Assembly (NCBI RefSeq): GCF_036195045.1
Contig: NZ_CP108100.1
Location: 7,068,001-7,132,000, forward strand
DNA from: Streptomyces sp. NBC_00236
Lineage (GTDB): Bacteria > Actinomycetota > Actinomycetes > Streptomycetales > Streptomycetaceae
Reading direction: 5' to 3'
DNA length: 64,000 nucleotides
This document shows positions 55,340 through 64,000 of this stretch, piece by piece; the first letter of the stretch is position 1, and every line of letters starts with the position of its first letter. Under the pieces are notes generated by a model. The model searched no databases, had not been told where the DNA came from, and worked only from the letters and a program-made list of their open reading frames with translations. The position numbers and the translations under genes are program-made.

Positions 55340-56329
55340 TCACCTGATGGTGAGGACCTCGTCGACCGGCCTGCGCGGAGTGGCCGCTCCCGTGGGACCG
55401 TAGCCGAGCCTGAGCAGCATGTGGACGAAGCCGGTGGCGGAGCTGGGATCGCGTGCGAAGGACCGGAGTTCGGGCCATTCGAGAGGCTGTGACATCAGCG
55501 AGGTCGCGAGTCCGTCCAGGGTGGCCTGCAGAAGCACGCGCTGCAGGGCCTGGCCTGCCCTCAGCCAGTCCACGGGCCTGTCCTTGACAGTGCCGAGCAG
55601 CGCTATTTGCGGTTGCTTCTCGAAGGCTGCCTCGGCGCGGTCCCGCTCGGTGTGGAGGGTGTCGAAGTCCCGTACGGGGGCGCTCACGCCGAACTGCCTC
55701 GGGCCGAAGGCATCACTGGGGATCCCTTCGGTGCTCGGCCCTTCGCCGGCCCTGCCGGTGCGGGTCCAGGCGGCGATCTCCTCGCGCATCGAGGTACTGG
55801 CCGACTCGAAGAGCTCCGAGTCATGGACGAGTTCCATGACGGTTTCCGTGTGCCAGGCTCCTGGGACAGTAAGCGTGCAGCCTTCCAGTTGAGCCGCTGC
55901 GGAGAGTCCGTCGAGTATCGCCGTCGAAATCTGCTCGTCGGAGAAGGGAAAGCGGCTGGTGTGCCGCTGCCGTACGGCGGGATACAGCGCCGCCAACTCC
56001 CTTTCCGGGGAGCCGGCCTCCTGGAGCACCACATCAGCCAGATGCCAGGAATCCGACGAGTGGGGGAGCAAGCGCGGGAGGGCAGTCCAGCCGCGATGGG
56101 CCGCCGCAACGCGAAGATTGAACAGTGCGGCGCCGCACCCCAGGTGCAGGCCACGATTGTCAGGGTCACCGACCGGCATGGTCCGGACCGGATCGCCGTA
56201 CACGGCGAGGACCCCGGTACCGGTGGAGAGGACGAACTTCCAGGGCTGGGAGTTATGCATGGAGGGCGCCATCACGGCATCCTCGACCAGCGATGTCACC
56301 ACTGCCGCATCATCGTCAGTCATCGACAT
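55340..56329 (-). CDS. Acg-type nitroreductase-family protein
   Basis: 329 residues. The start is followed by APSMHNSQPWKFVL, the FMN-contact motif of the Acg (Rv2032) group. Other conserved blocks are LHLGCGAALFNLRVAAAHRG, RQRHTSRFPFSDEQI and VDWLRAGQALQRVLLQATLD, then SQPLEWPELR. Acg proteins resemble tandem nitroreductases that sequester FMN and are strongly DosR-induced in mycobacteria. A second copy is at 61014-62015. Candidate operators lie upstream at 56439-56526. Confidence 0.92.
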   Translation of the reverse strand: MSMTDDDAAVVTSLVEDAVMAPSMHNSQPWKFVLSTGTGVLAVYGDPVRTMPVGDPDNRGLHLGCGAALFNLRVAAAHRGWTALPRLLPHSSDSWHLADVVLQEAGSPERELAALYPAVRQRHTSRFPFSDEQISTAILDGLSAAAQLEGCTLTVPGAWHTETVMELVHDSELFESASTSMREEIAAWTRTGRAGEGPSTEGIPSDAFGPRQFGVSAPVRDFDTLHTERDRAEAAFEKQPQIALLGTVKDRPVDWLRAGQALQRVLLQATLDGLATSLMSQPLEWPELRSFARDPSSATGFVHMLLRLGYGPTGAATPRRPVDEVLTIR

Positions 56330-56438
56330 GAGGAGTCCTGTCTCTGCATGTGATCATCGGCGCCACGTTATCGGTGCCCGGTGCGTCGTCCGGAACTGCT
56401 CTCAGTCACAGTTTCCGACAGGAATGACTGGCACAGGA

Positions 56439-56526
56439 GGGGCCGAACGGTCCTTGGGCCGGGCCGACCGGGCCGCTCCCCACTGCCTCCGGTGGGGCCA
56501 GCCACTGCGATGGGACCTTTGGGCCC
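56439..56526. promoter_or_regulatory. Two candidate OsdR/DevR-like operators
   Basis: GGGGCCGAACGGTCC (56439-56453) and GGGACCTTTGGGCCC (56512-56526) are imperfect palindromes with the same GGGnCC-N3-nGGnCC layout. They lie in the 378-bp region between the divergent nitroreductase (ATG 56329) and USP (ATG 56708) genes, which holds no other gene. The second closely resembles the GGGACT-type half-sites of the mycobacterial DosR box. Confidence 0.55.
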
Positions 56527-56707
56527 CTTCTTGCCCCTGAGGCCCCCTGATCGTCGCGGCCTGTGATGGCACCCTGAAGGTAAGTCCGTGCCCCGACGCT
56601 TGCACCAACCGGACCGGCTTACGAAGCACGGTCCCTGCCCGCCGGCTCACGCGCGCCGTTCAGCCGGACTCATCACCCGCTCCGTACCCGGACATGGGGA
56701 ACCTGTC

Positions 56708-57568
56708 ATGAGCAGCAACGTGGATCGCCGCGAAATCGTCGTCGGTATCGACCCCGTCAAGGACTGGCACCTGGCCCTGGCATGGGCCGTGGACGAGGCC
56801 CACCGCCGCCGGTCGGCGCTGCGGCTCGTCGTTGTCGTCCCGCCCCGGCACGACACCCAGCACGTAGACGACACCCCTCGCCAAATGCAACTCGAACGCG
56901 TTGGTGCGGATGCGCTGGAGGCGGCGGTCGCCTGGGCGCACGCCCGGTGGCCGGACGTGGGGACGACGGCTTCGCTCCTGGGCGGACGTCCTGGGCCGAC
57001 GCTGGCGCATCTCTCGAAGGACGCGCGCATGGTGGTGCTCGGCTCACGGCATCTGAACCGTGCGGAGGAGTTTCTCAGCGCCGGCTCACTTGGGGTCCCC
57101 GTGGCCGCGCAGGCGCACTGCCCGGTTGTCGTCGTCGGCGATGTGGAGCACAGCACCCAGGAGCCGCCGTACCTGGTGGTGGGTGTCGACGGAAGCGAGT
57201 CCTCGAAGGCAGCCTTGGCCCTGGCTTTCGAGGAGGCAGCCATACGCGGTTGCGCGCTGCGCGCCCTCGCGGTGTGGCAGCCCCCGGTCTTCTCGCTCCA
57301 CCGGGGTGATGAATCCCTTCAGGCCGAGCGTCGCCTGTTGTCGGAGACCGTCGCAGGCTGGGCGGAGAAGTACCCGGACGTCCGGTTGCACCGGGAGGTG
57401 CTGACCGGATCCCCGGTCGAGGTTCTGGCAGAGGCTGCCGAGCATGCCCTGGCAGTGGTGGTCGGACGCAGGGGGCAAGGCGGCTACAGCGGAATGCGCG
57501 TCGGCTCCGTCGTTCGCGGCCTGCTGCACCGAGCGCATTGCCCAGTGATCACGGTTCCCGCTGCCTGA
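56708..57568 (+). CDS. Tandem universal stress protein
   Basis: 286 residues, two USP domains. ATG 56708 follows GGGGAA. Domain 1 starts REIVVGIDPVKDWHLALAWA, with a partly degenerate loop GSRHLNRAEEFLSAGSLG; domain 2 has LVVGVDGSESSKAALALAFE and the loop GRRGQGGYSGMRVGSVVRGL, a better ATP-binding match. It lies immediately before the GAF kinase gene on the same strand. Confidence 0.93.
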   Translation: MSSNVDRREIVVGIDPVKDWHLALAWAVDEAHRRRSALRLVVVVPPRHDTQHVDDTPRQMQLERVGADALEAAVAWAHARWPDVGTTASLLGGRPGPTLAHLSKDARMVVLGSRHLNRAEEFLSAGSLGVPVAAQAHCPVVVVGDVEHSTQEPPYLVVGVDGSESSKAALALAFEEAAIRGCALRALAVWQPPVFSLHRGDESLQAERRLLSETVAGWAEKYPDVRLHREVLTGSPVEVLAEAAEHALAVVVGRRGQGGYSGMRVGSVVRGLLHRAHCPVITVPAA

Positions 57569-57594
57569 AGAGGCTGTGGCGACTCCGTCGGTGA

Positions 57595-59496
<1,902 letters not shown>

Positions 59497-59520
59497 ACCG
59501 CGCACCGATGCGGGGACAGG

Positions 59521-60213
59521 TCACTTCTCCTGCTCCATGTGCTCCCGGACCTCCGCGGCGATGACGGCCGCCTGTACGCGGCGCTCCACCCCGAGCTTCC
59601 CGAGAAGCCGGGAGATGTGATTCTTGACAGTCTTCTCGGACAGATACAGGCGCTTGGCGATCTGACGGTTGGTGAGGCCCTCGCCGATCAGCTCAAGGAC
59701 GGACCGCTCCCGCTCCGACAGCACCGAAAGTCTCTCGTCCTGCGGGGGACTGTCCGCGTCGGGACCGCGCACGGAGCGCAGGAGCCGGGCCGTGGTCGCG
59801 GGATCCAGCATCGACTGGCCCTTCGCCACCGTCCGAACGGCCGCCACCAGATCCGACCCGTTGATCTGCTTCAGTACGTACCCGGCGGCACCAGCCATGA
59901 TCGCATCGAGCAGGGCGTCCTCGTCGTCGAAGGACGTCAGCATCAGACAGGCCAGGTCCGGCATGCGCGAGCGCAGTTCCCGGCACACTGTGATGCCGTC
60001 ACCGTCGGACAGCCGGACGTCGAGCACGGCGACATCGGGCCTGAGCGCCGGCCCCCGGGCCAGTGCCTGGTCGGCGGTGGCCGCCTCGCCGACAACCTCC
60101 AGCCCGGGTTCTGCGTCCAGGAGATCGCGGATTCCCCTGCGGACCACTTCATGATCATCGAGAAGAAAGACACGGATCTGCGAATCTGCCGAGGCGGTCG
60201 AGTCGTCGGACAT
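59521..60213 (-). CDS. osdR: NarL/FixJ response regulator, DevR/OsdR-like
   Basis: 230 residues from ATG 60213. The receiver has acidic pocket LLDDHEVVRRG, phospho-acceptor Asp65 in VAVLDVRLSDGDG, Thr/Ser in MLTSFDDEDALL and Lys in AAGYVLKQI. The LuxR-type helix-turn-helix covers about 165-225 (LSERERSVLELIGEGLTNRQ; IAKRLYLSEKTVKNHISRLL). This matches DevR/DosR. It lies downstream of a CBS-BON gene on the same strand (106-bp gap), not in an operon with the kinase. It is the probable master activator of the surrounding stress genes. Confidence 0.92.
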   Translation of the reverse strand: MSDDSTASADSQIRVFLLDDHEVVRRGIRDLLDAEPGLEVVGEAATADQALARGPALRPDVAVLDVRLSDGDGITVCRELRSRMPDLACLMLTSFDDEDALLDAIMAGAAGYVLKQINGSDLVAAVRTVAKGQSMLDPATTARLLRSVRGPDADSPPQDERLSVLSERERSVLELIGEGLTNRQIAKRLYLSEKTVKNHISRLLGKLGVERRVQAAVIAAEVREHMEQEK

Positions 60214-60319
60214 CTGCAGTCCCTGGAGGTCGGTAGCGCTCTGCCCCTCCTCCCGCCATTGTCTCAGGGACAAGCCCGATGCACCCGGGGAGCGATGCTC
60301 CGCCCTGCGTGGGTGCTGC

Positions 60320-60967
60320 CTACGCAGAGACGCCTGGCGGATGCTCGTCAAGGTCCATGCGTACGTCCACGACGCCTTCGACGGCCCGGACGGCCTGTGC
60401 CAGCAGGGGCACCATGGATCTGTCCCGCAGCGAGCCACTGAGCGTGACGACTCCATCCTCCACCACGGCATCGATCCGGAGCGGTGGCGAGATCTGGCCG
60501 AGCACGCTGTGCCGGATCTCCGCGCCGAGTTCTGCGTCCGGCCTGAGGAAGACCTTGAGCAGGTCTCCTCGGCTCACCACTCCTTCGAGCAGGCCGACGT
60601 CATTGACCACGGGCAGCCGCTTCACCCGCTTGCGCGCCATGATCTGAGCAGCTTCGGCGATCGGCGCGTCCGCGTGAACGGTCACGGCCGGGCTCGACAT
60701 CAGACCCTCCGCCAGTACCGCACCGGCCTTGGAAGTCTCGTCGAGCGGCGCGAGGCGGCCGGGACCGTCCCTCCGGAGCGCTTCCTTCGGTAGGAGATCG
60801 GCCTCCGACACCACGCCGACGACACGGCCCTCGCCCGCGAGGACCGGCAGCGCGCTGACCTTCCACTCGGCCATCAGACGGACGATCTCCTTGTACGGGG
60901 CACGACTGCCGATCGCGACGGCGGTGTGGGTCATGACGTCGCTGACGGTGTGCGGAGAATCAGTCAC
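60320..60967 (-). CDS. CBS-pair plus BON-domain protein
   Basis: 215 residues, a close paralogue of 48743-49393: VSDVMTHTAVAIGSRAPYKE, AEGLMSSPAVTVHADAPIAE and KRLPVVNDVGLLEGVVSRGD, then BON (IDAVVEDGVVTLSGSLRDRS). It probably binds an adenine nucleotide. It is between a nitroreductase gene (46 bp upstream) and the response regulator (106 bp downstream), all in one direction, so it may be co-transcribed with them. Confidence 0.92.
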   Translation of the reverse strand: MTDSPHTVSDVMTHTAVAIGSRAPYKEIVRLMAEWKVSALPVLAGEGRVVGVVSEADLLPKEALRRDGPGRLAPLDETSKAGAVLAEGLMSSPAVTVHADAPIAEAAQIMARKRVKRLPVVNDVGLLEGVVSRGDLLKVFLRPDAELGAEIRHSVLGQISPPLRIDAVVEDGVVTLSGSLRDRSMVPLLAQAVRAVEGVVDVRMDLDEHPPGVSA

Positions 60968-61013
60968 AGGGCCCTCCGGGAAATCGGTCGACGTGCCGTA
61001 TCGGCATCCGTTT

Positions 61014-62015
61014 CTACGGTTCGATGACCAGCACCTGACGGAGAGGACGACGCGGTGTGTGAGGACCCACGGGGCCGTATCCCATGCGGACGATCATCTG
61101 GGGATGTCCCGCGCCCAGCACGGGGTCCCGCAACGTCCATCGCAGCTCGGGCCACTCAAGTGGCTGTGTCGCGAAGGAGGCGCAGACGCCCTTCGTGGTC
61201 GCCGAGAGCAGGACGCGCTCCAGTGCCTGGCCGGCCCTGAGCCAGTCCAGCGGACGATCGCCCTCCGTGCTCAGCAGGCCCAGCTGAGGCCGACGCTCGA
61301 ACCGAACCCGGATACGTCCTGGTAGGGCGGCTGTTCCCACGAAGTCGCGGGTGGTCGAACTGCCGGATGCGTCGCCCGGACCGAACGCGTAGTCCGGAAC
61401 TCCGTCGACGGGTGCGTCGGCCTTCGTGTCGCGGGTCCAGTAGCGCTGTTCCGCATCACGCGCAGGGTCCATGCGGTCGTAACCCGCGGCATCGCTGATC
61501 AACTGGAGCACGGTGTCCAGGTGGATGGAATCGATGAACCGGAAATCCGCATGCTCAGCAAGTGCAGCATCGGAGAACAGCGAGCGGAGCTCCGGGGGAA
61601 TCGGCTGCTCGGCGAAAGGGAAGCGGCAGGTGTGTCTGTCCTGTATCGCTGAATGCAGCCCCGCGAGCTGCGGGTCTGCCGCTCCTGCCGGATCGTCCGT
61701 CAGCGGAGCCAGACGGGCTTCGGCCAGCAGGGCCTGATCCGCCGGTGCGGGCAGGAGCGCGATCACCGCTGCCAGACCGTGGTGGGCAGCTGACACTCGC
61801 AGGTTCAGCAGAGCGGCTCCGCAGCCCATGTGAAGTTCGCGGGTCGAGGGGTCCGCCTCCGGCATGGTGCGTGCGAAGTCGGCCCGTAGCGTGATGACGT
61901 GGGTGGATCGGGCGTAACGGAACTGCCAGGGCTGCGAGTTGTGCAGGGAAGGTGCGGCAGTTGCGTCGGCTACCAGAGCGGTCACCGTGGTGTCGCTCGG
62001 CGAAGTGGTCAGCAT
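61014..62015 (-). CDS. Acg-type nitroreductase-family protein
   Basis: 333 residues from ATG 62015, with GGGAG six bases upstream; an ATG at 62054 lacks a site. Motifs match its paralogue at 55340-56329: APSLHNSQPWQFRY, LHMGCGAALLNLRVSAAHHG, QDRHTCRFPFAEQPI, LDWLRAGQALERVLLSATTK and TQPLEWPELRW. It probably binds or stores FMN under hypoxia; a catalytic role is uncertain for this subfamily. A candidate operator precedes it at 62087-62102. Confidence 0.92.
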   Translation of the reverse strand: MLTTSPSDTTVTALVADATAAPSLHNSQPWQFRYARSTHVITLRADFARTMPEADPSTRELHMGCGAALLNLRVSAAHHGLAAVIALLPAPADQALLAEARLAPLTDDPAGAADPQLAGLHSAIQDRHTCRFPFAEQPIPPELRSLFSDAALAEHADFRFIDSIHLDTVLQLISDAAGYDRMDPARDAEQRYWTRDTKADAPVDGVPDYAFGPGDASGSSTTRDFVGTAALPGRIRVRFERRPQLGLLSTEGDRPLDWLRAGQALERVLLSATTKGVCASFATQPLEWPELRWTLRDPVLGAGHPQMIVRMGYGPVGPHTPRRPLRQVLVIEP

Positions 62016-62086
62016 CTGAATCTCCCGGCGAAACTGTGCGGAAGTGCTACTCATCCAGCCTCGGCCTGTGCGCACGGGCACGGACA

Positions 62087-62102
62087 GGGGCCGTTCTTCC
62101 CC
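62087..62102. promoter_or_regulatory. Candidate OsdR/DevR-like operator upstream of the second nitroreductase
   Basis: GGGGCCGTTCTTCCCC is a weaker member of the recurrent palindrome family. It is 72 bp upstream of ATG 62015, in the 111-bp gap after the USP gene. Confidence 0.35.
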
Positions 62103-62126
62103 GAAGAGGGCCGGATGGCCGCGTGG

Positions 62127-63038
62127 TCAGTCCTGGGGCACGACCGCGACCGGCGCCGGAGAATGGTGCAGAACCGCGTGGGCGACGTGCCCGATGCGCG
62201 GCTCCCGGGGCCAGTAGCGATTCGTTCGCCGGCCGATGACGACCAGCGACGCTCGCACCCCGGCCTCGACGAGGTGACGCGCAGGCGATCCGATCCCGCT
62301 CTGCTCACTCACGGACACGCCCGGGTACTCCTTCGACCACGGTTTCAGCAGGGAGCGCACCATGCTCGCTCCTTCGGCAGCGATATCGGCTCGCCAGCGC
62401 AGGTCGCCGCCGATGCCCTGCACGTAGCCCACCGGAGGATTCCAGCTGTAGACGATCCGCAGGTCTCCGGAGCGCACGGCCGCCGCTTCGAGGGCGAACC
62501 GCAGTACACCATCGGTGGTGGGACCCAGATCGATGCCGGCGACCACCGGACCGCCGGTGTCCCGCCTCTCCACTTCCTGAACGCGCTGCGCCAGGTCCGC
62601 ATCGTCGGCGGGCGGCGGCGTTCCCTCGGGACGCACGAGCACCACGGGCCGGTGTGTGTGGGCGACTGTCGCCATGGCGACAGATCCCATGAGGAAGCCG
62701 GTGAGTGCTCCGAGGCCCGCTGTTCCGATGGCCAGGAGCTCTGCCTGGGCAGCCTCCCGGCACAGCATTTCGGGGGGTGGCCCGGTGAGCTGCTTCGTGC
62801 TTATGTACAGGTCAGGAAATCTATGTGTCAGTTGCGCTGCGGCCTCCTCCGGCAGGCGCCGTGACCACTGTTCCGGCATTTCCGTCCCCGAGAGTGGGGC
62901 GTGGGAGTAGGGCTGCCATTCCCAGGCGCTCACAAGGCGCAGGGGAAGGCGCCGGATGCTTGCCTCGCGGGCGCCCCAGGCGGCGGCGGCGAGGCTTGCC
63001 GGCGTTCCGTTCAGGCCGACAGTCACAGGGCGTGGCAC
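62127..63038 (-). CDS. Tandem universal stress protein
   Basis: 303 residues from GTG 63038, which lies six bases after GGAGG; the open frame extends further but without homology. Domain 1 begins PRPVTVGLNGTPASLAAAAW and has the loop GTAGLGALTGFLMGSVAMAT; domain 2 starts PVVAGIDLGPTTDGVLRFAL and ends GRRTNRYWPREPRIGHVAHA, where the ATP-binding loop is altered. It leads the minus-strand series nitroreductase, CBS-BON, response regulator. Confidence 0.92.
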   Translation of the reverse strand: MPRPVTVGLNGTPASLAAAAWGAREASIRRLPLRLVSAWEWQPYSHAPLSGTEMPEQWSRRLPEEAAAQLTHRFPDLYISTKQLTGPPPEMLCREAAQAELLAIGTAGLGALTGFLMGSVAMATVAHTHRPVVLVRPEGTPPPADDADLAQRVQEVERRDTGGPVVAGIDLGPTTDGVLRFALEAAAVRSGDLRIVYSWNPPVGYVQGIGGDLRWRADIAAEGASMVRSLLKPWSKEYPGVSVSEQSGIGSPARHLVEAGVRASLVVIGRRTNRYWPREPRIGHVAHAVLHHSPAPVAVVPQD

Positions 63039-63128
63039 AGCGCACCTCCAGGTACGGTCGTGGTGTCTTGCTTCTCCACGATGGGGTGGCGCGAGCCCCC
63101 AGGGCATGAGCCGTCGAGGCTCTGTCCT

Positions 63129-63143
63129 GGGCCGTTCGACCCC
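63129..63143. promoter_or_regulatory. Candidate OsdR/DevR-like operator upstream of a USP gene
   Basis: GGGCCGTTCGACCCC, an imperfect palindrome about 91 bp upstream of GTG 63038. Confidence 0.4.
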
Positions 63144-63167
63144 TTTTGAGGGCGCCACTCCCGTGGG

Positions 63168-63191
63168 GAGGGCGCCGACGTCGGCGCCCTC
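63168..63191 (-). terminator. Perfect 24-bp palindrome, probable terminator
   Basis: GAGGGCGCCGACGTCGGCGCCCTC reads the same on both strands. It lies about 140 bp past the stop of the USP gene at 63330 and upstream of the next USP gene, so it most likely ends the former's transcript. Confidence 0.6.
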
Positions 63192-63329
63192 GGTGCGGAT
63201 GCGTATGGGTGAGGCGGGCCGTAAATCTGGAGCGGGGCGCGGACAGTGAGCCCCTCGCCGCCATGCATGTCTGACTGATCGAGCCGTGAGCGTTGCCCGG
63301 AGCGTTGAACAGGGGCGACGGGCTATTCG

Positions 63330-64000
63330 CTAGGCGTGTGCGATGACGGCGACGGGAGTGCTGGAATGGTGGAGGACCGCGTGGGTGACCGGCCCGATGT
63401 GTGTTCCGACCGGCGACTGTCGAATGCGGCGGCCGACGATGACGAGTCCTGCCTCTGACCTGCTGTCGAGGAGGTCCGTGGCGGCGTGCCCGACGCTTGC
63501 TCGAGTGGTGACGTCCACAGCGGGGTGTGCTGCTCTCCAGGGGCTCAGCGCGTCTGCCAGCGCGGCGTTCGCGTTCAGTTCGAGCTGGGCATGCACTCTC
63601 GGATCGAAGGCGGCGCCATATCCGAACAGTGGAGGCAGTGACCAACTGTGCAGGACGTGAAGGGTGCAGGCCCGCCGTGCGGCTTCATCGAAGGCGAACG
63701 CGAGCAGAGCGTCGCAGGGGCGGCTGATGTCCACTCCCACCACCAGGTCATGCGACGCGTGCCGACCGCTCGTGGGTGGTGCCGACTCGTCACCGGCCCG
63801 CACCATGACGACCGGCCGGACCGTCGCCCGGATGACCGCCATCCCGACCGACCCGAGTACGTACCCTGTGACACTGCTCAGCCCGCGTGCACCAAGGACG
63901 ATCATGTGTGCGTTCGCGGCCGCGTCTCGGAGAACGTCAGCCGGCCTCCCGACGAAGGACACTGCACTGACTTCGAGTTCGCTGTACCTCGTGCGTAGAT
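63330..64000 (-). CDS. Universal stress protein, 5' end beyond the window
   Basis: The frame is open to the right edge (LRTRYSELEVSAVSFVGRPA), so the start is outside; the GTG at 63962 is internal. At least 223 residues are seen: the end of domain 1 with the loop GARGLSSVTGYVLGSVGMAV, and all of domain 2 (DLVVGVDISRPCDALLAFAF; GRRIRQSPVGTHIGPVTHAV). It resembles the USP at 39148-40032 in sequence and in its SWSLPP segment, suggesting an old duplication. Confidence 0.92.
   Translation of the reverse strand, partial: LRTRYSELEVSAVSFVGRPADVLRDAAANAHMIVLGARGLSSVTGYVLGSVGMAVIRATVRPVVMVRAGDESAPPTSGRHASHDLVVGVDISRPCDALLAFAFDEAARRACTLHVLHSWSLPPLFGYGAAFDPRVHAQLELNANAALADALSPWRAAHPAVDVTTRASVGHAATDLLDSRSEAGLVIVGRRIRQSPVGTHIGPVTHAVLHHSSTPVAVIAHA

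Noticed and set aside
53501..55492. 663-codon Arg/Pro-rich frame inside GH65
   Set aside because: Out-of-frame shadow of a clear GH65 gene.

Overview
The window is high-GC actinobacterial DNA, almost certainly Streptomyces. Coding bias is strong at third positions, GTG and TTG starts are common, ATGA stop/start overlaps are frequent, and the gene families are typical of the genus (RHS proteins, MerR/Csp/DEAD clusters, RsbW-like kinases, many universal stress proteins). No rRNA, tRNA or CRISPR array was seen. Much of the window is accessory DNA: about a dozen broken genes lie between intact blocks.

Layout. (1) 1-5,932: a frameshifted PH-like membrane gene, a small membrane protein, a 5'-truncated RHS toxin gene, a tyrosine recombinase with two frameshifts, and a 35-codon stub of a pcaD-like hydrolase, probably one edge of an old integrative element. 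(2) 6,217-23,647: a defence island. It holds a divergent helix-turn-helix gene, a complete Wadjet type I anti-plasmid operon (jetABCD), and, convergent to it, an unrecognised two-gene operon. That operon encodes a 1,979-residue protein with a P-loop NTPase module near residue 1,300 and a 711-residue partner with no recognisable domain. This pair is the best candidate for an undescribed system. (3) 23,882-25,020: a 192-bp MITE-like element and a decayed IS21-type transposase close the island. (4) 25,269-30,845: an RsbW-like kinase, a repeat-rich leader, MerR, a broken csp copy, an intact csp, a DEAD-box helicase, a CBS protein and a small protein, resembling a cold-shock/RNA-remodelling cluster. 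(5) 30,878-38,302: a scrapyard of gene and IS fragments around a DinB-like protein, a SpoIIE phosphatase and a HlyIII-type membrane protein.

(6) 38,423-64,000: a dormancy or oxygen-stress cluster resembling the Mycobacterium DosR and Streptomyces OsdR regulons. It contains universal stress proteins, Hsp20, a flavodoxin-like protein, an Rv1733c-like protein, a P-type ATPase, CBS-BON proteins, a beta-CASP metallo-beta-lactamase, a zinc dehydrogenase, a HAD phosphatase, a GH65 phosphorylase, two Acg-type nitroreductases, a GAF histidine kinase (OsdK/DevS-like) and a NarL response regulator (OsdR/DevR-like). Imperfect palindromes of the form GGGnCC-N3-nGGnCC(C) recur in its intergenic regions and are candidate operators.

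Inside this cluster the P-type ATPase gene has been split. About 100 N-terminal codons remain at 42,799-43,101 and about 150 C-terminal codons at 48,284-48,737. Between them sits a 5.2-kb insert with a sulfide/persulfide detoxification cassette: a CstR-like CsoR repressor, a broken DUF302 gene, a persulfide dioxygenase-rhodanese fusion, two rhodaneses, a TauE/SafE exporter, a DUF2892 protein, and a Tn3 transposase remnant.

Working together: the GAF kinase and regulator probably sense low oxygen, NO or redox state and induce the stress proteins, nitroreductases and GH65-HAD carbohydrate route. The inserted cassette detoxifies reactive sulfur under its own repressor. Wadjet, and possibly the new operon, act against foreign DNA.
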